From Bugulina stolonifera (lineage: Eukaryota; Bryozoa; Gymnolaemata; Cheilostomatida; Bugulidae): 64,000 nucleotides of DNA. Under the pieces are notes generated by a model. That model saw only the letters and a list, made by a program, of their open reading frames with translations, did not search any database and had not been told where the DNA came from. This document shows, piece by piece, positions 25,501 through 37,500 of the stretch. The DNA is taken from positions 1,426,001-1,490,000 of the forward strand of contig OW285195.1 of NCBI GenBank assembly GCA_935421135.1, in the 5' to 3' direction. Within the stretch, counting starts at the first letter, position 1; every line of letters starts with the position of its first letter. The translations under genes and the position numbers were made by a program.

Positions 25501-28500
25501 AGTGTTCCTTCAATAAAACAGATGCTAGCAATTATTAGTACTACGTTCTACACGTTCAACACACCAGTCTAATAAGTAGGCATGTTATTCATGAGATAAA
25601 CAAGTAGCCTATTGACCAATCAAATTGCAAACTCAAAAGTCATTTGATAATTTTTTGCAACAAATTGTACTTTTTATTGTTTAGGAATATTAACTAGCAT
25701 TTGTTCTACATACCCATTTTTTCGTTTTGTGATATGCCTAGTGCAACAAGGATAAAATCTCAATTAAAATTTTCTGTTTATAATAACACAATGCCTGGTC
25801 TGGCATTCACTCCCTGCAATGATGTATTTCACTAGTTTTAGCAGAGCTGGGTACCATGATGACATCATAGAGCCCAGCTGGTATTGTGCTAACTGGTTCA
25901 GCTGCTACTGGGCTTTCTAATGGTGCATTCAGTTTATAACCTCAAAATTTCAGTACAGTCCACCTTTAAGTGATATGAAGGCTTCACATCTGGCGGTTTT
26001 CATCATACAGTTTTCAAGATCTAGTTCTTCTGCTATAGCTTTATCTTCGCTGTTTATTGCAGTGATCGTCAAATCGCTCATTTTTTTGTAGTTTTTGGCA
26101 ATATTTTTGTCAAGCAGCTCTTGATAACATTTTTTGTTCATTTTATAGTAGTTGGTGGTTTTGTCAGCAGCGACAAGAAGCTTTTCGTCTTCTTTATTTT
26201 GATGTATATCTTGGTGGAGTTTTTGCTGGAATTCACAGTTTATTTTCCTAAATTTGATGTTGCTAATCATGATGCGCATCTTTTTTTCAAATCGAACCAT
26301 TTCTTTTATATAAGGAGGTGTCTTACTTGAATTGAACCCATATGTTTGCTTTGTTGTCCTCTGGCCTCTGGGTTCAAATAAAAATAGGCTTTCCATCTCA
26401 TTCTTCTGCAAAGGTGTTCTGTTTTTTCTATTAATCTTTTGATGTAGTCGTTGTGTGATGGAATTGGTATGCATTTGGTGGAATATTTAAACTTTGTTAC
26501 TTTCATATTCCTTTTGATATTATTAAAGTGCTCTACTTATAAAACGGAGCTTATGAATAAATATTGAATTTTGTATCGTTAGGTAAAGTGCTCTATAAGG
26601 TGTGATATTGTCCTAGAGCTAGAATAAACATAGCTTTCCAACTTTGCATCATTCCTAACATACTGCAAACACTAATGTCATCACTCAAAATTTTTCACAT
26701 ATTAAGTTGAACATAATGTATGCTTTCATTTTACCTGATGAGTACTTACAAGTACTATATAAGTACTATATAAGAACTATATAGTAGTAAAATGAATTAA
26801 ATAAACAAACATCAATTTCATCTATTCTTATAACTTTATGGTGATTATGTATGTACTTATACATGATGTACAAATGTACATGTACATTGTATGTGCTGTG
26901 TAAATATATCAGTGTCATCTCATCATTATCATCATCATAATAATCAGTCTGGCGTGTTCCACTGTTGGACAAAGGCCTCGGCATGCTCCTTCCTATATGA
27001 TTGATCTTATGCTTCTCTCTTCCAGGCTGTTGTCCTCCAGAATTGGTCTAGTTCATCCCGCCATCTTCTGTTTGGTCTCCCTCTTGAGCTTCTCCCGTAT
27101 ATAAGTGTCCAATCTGTGGTTTTGACGGTTCATCTATTATTTGTCACTCCACTAGTATGTCCGGCCTATCTCCATTTTTTTAGCATTTTGTAGTGTATCA
27201 TTCACTTTTGTTTGAAACTGTATCCATATATTAGTCTTCTTCTCCTTGTTATTCCTACCATCCTTCTTTCCATCAGTCTTTGTGCAACTGCTAGGTTATT
27301 TTCCATATTTCTTTTCGTCGTCCAAGTTTCCGCTCCGTAAGTCATTGCTGATGAGATGCAGGAATCCTAGATTTTCCTCTTTAAGTATATTGGCATGTTG
27401 CTCTATCCTTGTGTTTTGCAAATGCTCCCCAACCTACATTTTTATTCTTCTCTGAATCTCTTCCTCTTGGCTTCTGTCCTGTAGACTAATTCTCTGGTCG
27501 AGGTATAGGTACTCATCATGGTTTATTGTTGGTTCAAACATTACTTTTGTGTTTGCTGTATTCATCTTCAACCCGTATACGCTACCAGGTCCTGCATCAT
27601 CTTCTGGAGTTCTTTAGTGTTACTTGTGGTTATTATGGGGACGTCTGCAAACCTCAGGTAACCGAGTTTTTCTCAGTCTACAGTGTATATTAATTCCCCT
27701 CTCTTGCCAGTCTATTTTCCGCATTATGTTTCTAATACTGCCGTGAAGAGTTTGGGTGTTATTATGTCTCCTTGTCATACTCCTTTCTGGGTTTCCATTT
27801 GCCCTGTATGTATATGCATTTTTACTGTAATTGTGCTATCAGTATTTCTATATATCTGTCGTCTATTCCTTGGTCTTTAAATGCTTTCAGGATTGCCCGC
27901 GTCTCCACTGATTTGAATGCCTTCTCATAATCAATAAATGCTATACACAGTAGGATGTTATATTCTTGACACTTGATAGTTGATGGTATGTACCATGTTG
28001 TGGAGCAATGATTTCTGAATCCCGCTTATTCCCTTGGTTGCTCCGCACCCAGATCCTTGCTTAGTCTTAAGGTTAGGATTTTTGTTTACAATTTCTAGAG
28101 GTTTGAGAGAAGGCGAGTTGGTTTATAGTTCTTGTTTATTCTGTTGCCCGTTTTGAACAGGATTATCATGTTCGTTTTTTTCCATGTTGATGGGATTGTT
28201 TGTATCGGAGACAGTCAGTAAAGGTTTTGCTAGTTCCTTGAGTATTGTGTTTTCACCTGCCCTGATGCCGTCCCTCCACTCTGCTTTGTCATTTTTTCAG
28301 TACTTCCTCAGTTTCCCATTCTGCAATGTCTCTTAAATCTGGATTGGTCATCTCGATACAGACTGTCTTTGTGCTTCTGTACAATTCTTCTTAGAATTCC
28401 TCTATCCTTACAATGATCTTGTTTTGATCTGTTATTTCCTCTCCTTCTTTGTCCAATAGGTTGAACATTCGCTCTTGTCCTAGTGCCTCTTGTCCTAGTG

Positions 28501-31500
28501 CCTCTTGTCCCAGTGCCTCTTGTCCCAATACCTCTTGTCCCAGTACCTCCTGTCACAGTGCCTCTGGTCCCAGTACCTCCTGTCACAGTGCCTCTGGTCC
28601 CAGTACCTCCTGTCACAGTGCCTCTGCTCCCAGTACCTCCTGTCCCAGTACCTCCTGTCACAGTGCCTCTGCTCCCAGTACCTCCTGTCCCAGCGCGCGT
28701 TTTGTCCCAGTGCCTCCTGTCCCAGCGCGTCTTGTCCCAGTACCTCTTGTCCCAGTGCCTCTTGTCTCAGTGCCTTCTTAATACTTCTACCAAGTGCATA
28801 TTATGTATAATCTACACCCACTTATATTATACATGTACATTAGTATATTGTTTTGATGTAGATTATTAGCCTGCAGAGAGTTAGTTCTGCTGACATGGAG
28901 CTAGTCTATTATGTTACTATAGACCACAAGCTAGTACCTTCAAGCGAGCTGATGGAGTTATCTTCTCTCTTACTCATTCAAGAAATTGCTCTTATACTCG
29001 GGGAAGTTGTGAATGAGGATCATGTAGTAGAACCATACCACATTCTATCCAATCAGAGCACAGGTACCTACTGTGTGTAGTGATGTACCCACTCACAGTG
29101 CTAGTTATGTGTAACTCTCACTGCTCACACTGTACAGTATTAGTATGTAGACAGTAGGCTACTCTGCTATTTAGTGTAATATAATACATAAGGTAACATG
29201 GGGGCATTCGCTCTGCAAAGAATCCATAATTCACACATGCTGTGTGCTAGCATAACCACCACAGTTACAGTTATGTCAACTACATGTATTTACTAGTGTG
29301 GGACAGTTTTGATTTGCGCTTGTATTCAATTTTTTTGCTGACTGTTCCAAACACTAAATGATACTGAAGTTGCCCTTTACCCCTCGGTTTAATTTGTCTT
29401 TTCAAATTCAGGAAAACAAATCGAGTTGAACCGCTTTTAACTTTAATGGCGGGCATTTTTTGTTTTGCTTAGTAAATCATAATTATTGGATACTAATCAT
29501 TTATAATAATGTAATGTCTTTTGAGTATAGTTACATACGAGTGCCGATAGGACACTGGTATGGGAAGGGCTTGGTAGGTGGTAGAGGCCGACCAAGTAAC
29601 TCTCTGCTCATTACATAAAGAGTGAACAGTTATTAGGTGCTCTTATTATTTTCTATCTGACGTAGGCCGATGCCGAGACTCATTGAAGAGCTCAGGACCG
29701 ATGTAGGTCTTGTAGACTTTATACTCCAGAGGAGTGCAATGAAAGATCCGGTATTCTAGAATGTTAAGCCCGATGCTGGATTCATGTAGAACCCGAGATC
29801 GACCTAAGTCGTAGAAGTGGTTTAGAGGTATGCTTAAACGAGGATGGGGATGAACTCGAGCCGTTATGGATCTATGGATCCGCTGGTGGAGTTACCCGCC
29901 TACAAGAGAAAGCCTCTATAGGTTTGAGTTAGGAGATGTTGCTTAGAGCGCAACCAACAACTGATTTCATACAGGAAATGTGCTGCTGTATATACTGGTT
30001 CTACTTCCGGCAAAAAGAGGTCGATAAGGTATCGGCCGGCCGATAAGGTATCGGCCGGCCGATAAGGTATCGGGTCCGGAACTGATGCAACAACATGGAT
30101 GATTCTGCCCGACGTCGGCCACAAAAAGGGTCGACCTTGGCACAAAAAGTGCTTACAATAATCCGAAACGTAAAGTATATAAGTATGTGTCTATTCCAAG
30201 ATATCGGCCTTGAAAAGTACATGGCAAAAGACTATTTAATGTAATCAGACAAGAGAAGATAATTTTTGACAATATGTGGGAAAAACCAAGTTGTAATTCC
30301 AATAGTCTGACTGACAGATAATAATAGTAAAGCACACAATAGCAGTTGATTATAATTATATACATGTACCTGTATATATAAGCATGCATGAATAATTGTA
30401 TAAGATAAGACGGTATGCATGAATGGATATGGATAATATAGATAAGTATGCAATGTCAGTGCAACAATGTTAAAGGGGAAAATCACAAATTTTGAAGTGA
30501 TTCTAAAGTGATAGTTCGAAATCTGGCGGTTCCAGACGTCATTTCCACAAATACCAAAATCCGCGTTTTTATCCAAAAAATCGGTTTATCTGATTGGTCA
30601 TGGGCGCATCCTTGTTGGTAGTCTAAGATCTGCAGACTTACACCGATATGCGAGGTGATTAATATATGCCCCGTTAAATCCACTATATTGCTATAGCCGT
30701 GCTGTTTCCGGTAAGTTTGCGCATTCACAGTTTACTGGTTTGCGACAGCCACTTGTGTTTTTTAGTAATTTCCAAAGTTTTCTGCTACTTACACTTGCTT
30801 GTTTTTTATACTGACTAATATAGCTCACGGCATATTCTACAATGCATATTTATCCGTCGGTAAGAAATCAAATCAAGTTATACTATAATAAGTATTTGTT
30901 CATTCTTTTCTAATCCTACTAGATTATTTCCCACCGACTCTGACTGACAGTCACTGCAGTTTCACTGAACTATAAAAAACGCTAGTTTCAATTTGTTTAA
31001 AATAATTATTTATTATCAATTATGTTTGTTTTTATTTGCTTATGCACGTAATTAATTAATAACTGTTCTACCATGGGTTTCATTGGTAGTTCAGCGGAGC
31101 TAGCAGTGACTCTCAGTCAGATTCGGAGCTAGTAGTGACTCTCAGTCAGATTCGGAGCTTGCAGTGACTCTCAGTCAGATACGGAGCTAGCAGTGACTCT
31201 CAGTCAGATTCAGCTAGCAGTGACTCTCAGTAAGTTTTCGTGGGAAATATAACATGAACTCAAGCTGCAATAAAATCACTTTTATTTCTTTGGCATCAGA
31301 TTGCTGTTGACTAGACACAAGACAAATGAATCACCAGTTACTGCTTACTTGCCGCTGTAAATTAATGATTAAAAGTCAAACAATCAATTGAAGGCAATGC
31401 AAATCAATATAATAATATATCATTCAATTTATTTAGTGTGTTGCTTTTACCAAAACAGGCTAAATATAAATGATGAAACCTGTTAGTTGGAAATGGTAAA

Positions 31501-34500
31501 GCAACATTTCCAAAAAAAGACAGTTCCAGCAGGACGTTTCTCAACTGTGTAGATTACATTTATTAGAATACAACTCACCGATAATTAAGTTTAATTAAAT
31601 GAAAAAATTAATATTAAAAAGGAAAATTTATGGGTGAGGTTAGGGGTTCAAACTGTCATGGAGAGGTTTAGTTTGGAACTGTCTTTTTCCCATTGTATTG
31701 GATTGCAGTACATCACTTCACCTCCATACTTTCCTGGTGTTCTATTTCTTTCTTTACTGCCTATTTTAATTTTATTTTAATCTTGCTAATTTTCATTTCA
31801 TGGCGTGCATTCAGATAAATAAAATTAAAATAAGCAGTAAGTAAGCCCAATGACTGAAAGAAAAAAACAGAGATGCCAGACTCAGTTAATTCAAGCAACA
31901 TTTTATGGCCTATTAAAAGACTCGTTTCCAAAATAAAACTTGCAAACATCTCTGGAAAAAAACTAGTATCCTATGTATGTTTGTGCAATATTATGAATCT
32001 GTTCCACAATGCTGACCATTAAGAAATTTACTTTAGCCTCAGTGACTGTGACAAACCCTATTGATACTCTTAACTATTCTCTATAATGGCATAGGCCTAT
32101 GTGACTAAGAATATTGGGCCTACACTGTGGTGACTTGGTGACTACTATATCTAACTACTACTATTACTATTGATAATTCAACTTCTGTTGATTCTATTGA
32201 TACTGTAGCTACTACTGGACCCTCTGGTACTACTGCGACAACTTACCACTTTTCTACGACTAACTATTATTGTAACCAACTACTACTATTACTACTGCTG
32301 ATTTTAACTACTTGCATGATTACTACTAATGCAACCATAACTAACTACTGAAATCACCATATTACTGCTACTACACTGCTATCACTTTAACTTACTGCTA
32401 ACTACTACTATAAGTAACTACTCCTACTGCTAATACGAACTACAGCTAACAACACAAATGGTTCTTTTATTTTGCTAGTAAACTGCTGCTGCGACGACTA
32501 ATACTGACGATAGTGGGCATACTATCAATGTTGAGTTGATACTAACACATACAGCTTGTTGACTTGTGTTGTAGGATGTTGCAGTGCCTGCTGCAGTTGG
32601 GCCACCAGATGCTGATATGCTCTCTTACTTTATTCTATGAGTTTGTAGTACTGAAGCACTAATGAGTTTTACCATGCACTAGCCGTTGCTTTCAAGAAAA
32701 TGCAGTTTCATATCCATATAGCTCTTATGGTAGGTAGTTGTATGAATAACTACTCGGAATCCTGTATCTTAAACATTGATGCTTTATCGGCAAAGAAGAT
32801 TAAGAATCTCTGATACTCCTTCAGAGTCTCTAATAATTTTGAATTTGGTTATTATAGTAATTACACTTACATGAATTATTCATTGTTACACATAAAGACT
32901 GTGTGTGTAGGCAGATCTATGTGCAAATGAAAGTAATTCACGAGACAGTCATTTCTTGGTTGCAGATAGATTCTGGTAAGATGTTCCAGACAAAATGTTA
33001 TAGCCTTGGAATATCGCAAGAGACACCGATGGAGGGTAAACTATCCAGTTCAACAGGAACAACTTTAGGAAGAAACCTCATTCATCATTGCAGTTGGTCT
33101 GGTATCCTTGCCGGCAGTCTCCTTGAGGTTAAATATTTGTCCATTGCTTTTGCATGTAGGTGCAGTAGTGGTGAAAGCTAGATAGACCTCCTGACTCCTT
33201 AGTTGGGGTTTTGGAGAAGGGGAATAAATCTAGAAAAAGCGATTTCTGTTTAAGTTTTACTGAAAAACAGAGGTTATCTCAAATTTCTCCACTTCTGCAT
33301 CTAAACAATTATTGACCTCCATGGCCTGAATCTTGCAACCATTTGCTATCAGCCATTATGTTAGCTGTCAACATAATATGGTCAACAAGGTCAGTCTATA
33401 ACTGTAGGGCTTGCCAGTGACCTCTACCTCACCAACTATGCAAGTGTTCAACTGTTGAAACCCAGGCAGTGAAGTTGAAGTTTGATCATAACACAGTCCA
33501 CTCTGCACTCTGCTGGAACTTCCTCCACTTGTACACCTCTGCTCTGACTGCTCAATACTCTCTAGCACAATCTGTTGGCTATGTTATAAAACCATAGTAG
33601 CACATAAGTGCTACATGATGGTAATCATTAGTGCTTTGCCATAGATTCAGCAGTTAAAGCTATCATAGAATCCACAGGAGCCTAGCCACCTGCAGTATAA
33701 TATTTTAATGTGTACTTTTAATAATACTATCACCAATGTCTTTCATGGGTAGCAGAGTGTCAGAAATTATTTCCAATGATATTGTGTAAACCTTTTATAC
33801 ATGCATGTATATGTAGATATAATAAAGAATTCGTGATTACATATAATGTTTATACAAATACAGTGTGTTGTGCAATATGGTACCTTCAGCATGTACATGC
33901 ATGTTTATTTGTCACACATAAGTTTTATAATGATAAAATGTATATTATATTACTGATACATGTACAGGTATAAATGCATTTGCATTGTTGGCAGACGATG
34001 CTAAGGTCTATGTGATTGCACTGCACTGAGAACTGCAGTCAAGAAATTGAAATGAAAGTAAGGAAAACAAATGCATGTATAATTAGCATAGCATTATGTT
34101 ATACGGATAATAGTATAAAGTTATCTCCCCAGGAATGGTCGATCGCCGGAAACCATAGTCTCACAAAATAGAATGGCGAAATCTCAAAAAGGAGATAACT
34201 CCTAATTTTTCAATCGTTTAGAAGGAGTTTTAATTTCACTAATTGAGGCATAAGGAGGGTCATAAAATACAAATCCTTTGTTATTAATAAAAGAACATAT
34301 GTTGATTTAGTATACTGTACAATAATTGTTCGAATATCTTGTTTAGAACAGTACAAAAACTAACTTCAAAGTAGGGCACAATTTGTGAATTTCTCCTTTA
34401 ATGTACATAAAGCTTAAGAACTCAGTCTATGTCCAGGCAGGCTGTTTCACCACAATAATATATGTAAGTATAAGTGCTAAAACCTGAGTTTAACTGCAAC

Positions 34501-37500
34501 AAATCATCACTGAGTGACAATGAGGGCATGCAGATACGTTTGTATGCCAAGGATGACAATGACGGCATGCAGATACGTTTGTATGCCAAGGATGACAATG
34601 ACGGCATGCAGATACATCTGTATGCCAAGGATGATAATGACGGCATGCAGATACATTTGTATGCCAAGGATGACAATGACGGCATGCAGATACATCTGTA
34701 TGCCAAGGATGACATTGAATTATAAAGATTAAAAGATGCCCAACATGAGTTCACATTTGAAACTAGAGTAAATCATCATGGGGTGGCAATAATGGCTGCA
34801 GCCAAGTCTGTATGACAAGGATAACATCGGATTATTAAGATTGAAAGAAGCTTTCATGTGTTCCCGACTACTGCCATTATCAGAAGTGAGCACGCTAAAG
34901 GGTCAGGAGTAGTTTGAATTTTAGAACTGAATCATATTGAACCGCTGCATTTAGTTTCGGTTTGCATTTTTAAATTTTGCGCTTTTTGAACCAAAAAATA
35001 CTGAACGATACTGATACACCGTACAGCACTATTTATTATACATGTATATATTCTACATAGAGGTTTCAGCTACTACATCAAAGTCTGCAACCTTGAGCCC
35101 AGACTTCTTTATCACAGTGCGCTGTGGGTAATGGGTCATAGACATACCATGCTAAATGCCTCACCATACATAGGGCCAACATGTAATATAAGACAACTCC
35201 CATTGTAGACACTAATCCCCTACTGCTGTGTTCTTATTACAGATACACCTTCTGCAGGTACAGAGTTCATTGTAGTTTTCATGGGGAGCTACGGGGAAGC
35301 TGATTGGTCAAAATACACAGATATTTCTCTCCAACTATATTTCAGTACATGTGGAGTTAACACTGCACAGGTGGGGATAACACCTAATGCTATACAGGTG
35401 GACTAACTTCTGTATACACACAGTGTGTACAATGTATACATAATGCTATGGTATCTACAGGTGACAATAGAGGCACATAGAGGGCAGCCACATCCATACA
35501 GGCGTATCATATCCGTGTACACAGGTAGAGAGAACTACCTGGTTTTACCTACCAGATTAATGACTGGGGCTACAACAATACAACCCAATGTCCTACACAT
35601 CACCTCGACTCTACCTGTGACAGGTAGGTACAGGTGTATGCATATAGTGAAGGAACAGTAGCTCTGCGTACAGTGGTTATTCATACGGAATACAGAAGTT
35701 ATGTTCTCTCTGCTTGCCCAGTGTTAATATGGGTCAGATCGAACTGCTTATGGCACTTAGAAAATTGGTATTATCAAATCATTCACTATTATAGCAGTCA
35801 ATAACATTACTGTGTATACCTCACTATTATAGTGGATGAGTATTGCATTGGAATCCGGGAAACGGAATTTGCTAAAATAGTGTAACTATATTAAATACTG
35901 CTGTTGTTAATGCGCATTGAGACATTGGCTTGTTTTGCCATGTGAACACCATCAATTGAGAAGGTTGTTTTAGTGTTCTCTTTCAGCTAGCCAGCCACCA
36001 CACTGTATTGGTCAGTCACCGCACTGCATTGGTCAGTCACCGCACTGCGTTGGTCAGTCACTGCACTGTATTGGTCAGTCACTGCACTGTATTGGTCAGT
36101 CACCGCACTGCATTGGTCAGTCACTGCACTGTATTGGTCAGTCACCGCCCTGCATTGGTCAGTCACCGCCCTGCATTGGTCAGTCACTGCACTGCATTGG
36201 TTAGTCACTGCACTGTATTGGTCAGTCACCACACTGTATTGGTCAGTCACTGCACTGCATTGGTCAGTCACTGCACTGCATTGGTTAGTCACCGCGCTGC
36301 ATTGGTCAGTCACTGCATTGCATTGGCCACCTCATCACTCTGTCAGCTTGTGACACTTTGTTTTAGTTGTGGCTGTCAACAGAAATCATATAGCACATGA
36401 CTCAACCCTCATATTACCACTAGAAAACCTGAGTAGAGAGTACCTGGCAGCTAGTGTCTGGCCAAGTGGCACCTACTCACAGCTGGCTGTTGCAGCATAT
36501 TCTAAGACATTGGTGACAATAGCGTTACCCAAACAGGGTGAGACTCATAACTAATAACTATGCTAGCTATATGTAGCTGTGTCGAATAAAGACTAATACG
36601 ACAACTGCACTTTAGCCTCGTGTCTTACCCCTCCTTCAGTTAGTGTGGTGACACTCACACATGTTCATCCATGTATACGTGTCTTAGTGTAGACATTGTG
36701 TGTCAATAGACCTGTAGCTAATAGTACACATTACATGTACTCCATATATCTAGTTATACAAGGGTCGATCCAAAAGTTCCAGGACAGGTTTGATAACTTT
36801 TCAACCATTATGGTCATCTTGCTGATCTTTTGCACAAATGCTGTCATAGGTGTTTCGTAATCAATTCTAAAATCTTGAAATGTCCTCTACTATATAGCCC
36901 AAGATTTTGAGCGAAATGTCAAGATCGATTTGTTGGAAAAAACTTTTTCTCAATCATGAAAAATGGCAGATTGTACAGTACAAAGGAGTGCTGTAAAATT
37001 TTATCCAACGCTTGGAAAGGATGCTAGGGAGACCTATAAGAGTATATCTAACTCTCATAACCAGCAATTAACCTTTTTCAACAATTTTGCGTCTTCGCCG
37101 ATCATTTTCAATATTTCAGAACTTGCTGAAATCCAGCATTGATTTTGCTCATCTGTTAGCAAACGAGGAACAGATTTTGCACAGACCCACTTCACTCCCA
37201 AATCTTTTTCAAAATTCTGTGAAAAGTTCCATAATCCATGTCAAGCATCACAGACCGTTCCTTGATGGTCAATCAGCGATCAGCAATAATTCTACTCCCA
37301 CCAGAGCCACCTTGTCATCATTCCTAGCTGAGATCGGCCCTTCACTGCGACTCATCTTCCACTGATTCTCTCCCTTCTTTGAACCTCTTAAATTATTCAA
37401 ACACCTTCCTCCTGCTTAACCATTGTTTTCAATAAGCCTGTTGCATCATTTGATAGATTTCACTAGCATTTGTTCCAAGCTTTGGATGAAATCTAACAAC

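Larger units (their letters stand above)
23498..26830 (-). mobile_element. Penelope-like element with GIY-YIG endonuclease (decayed)
   Basis: A minus-strand reverse transcriptase followed by a GIY-YIG endonuclease is the Penelope arrangement. The ends are complex: a direct repeat of about 75 bp (from 23,498 and from about 26,555; shared TATCGTTAGGTAAAGTGCTC) plus an inverted repeat of about 190 bp (23,576-23,762 against 26,628-26,830). Flanking duplications TAACTTTATGGTGA (23,484-23,497 and 26,831-26,844) mark a 14-bp target site. A MITE (25,214-25,965) splits the RT, and there are stops and frame changes. Confidence 0.9.
29510..34454 (-). repeat. Solo LTR, family B copy 3, split by a TTAA element
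   Basis: The LTR occupies 29,510-30,473 and resumes at 34,402-34,454, where GCTGTTTCACCACA is the other terminus. ATAA flanks both outer ends (29,506-29,509 and 34,455-34,458), a third example of a 4-bp target duplication in this family. It includes two to three tandem copies of GATAAGGTATCGGCCGGCC near 30,030-30,070. Confidence 0.85.
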
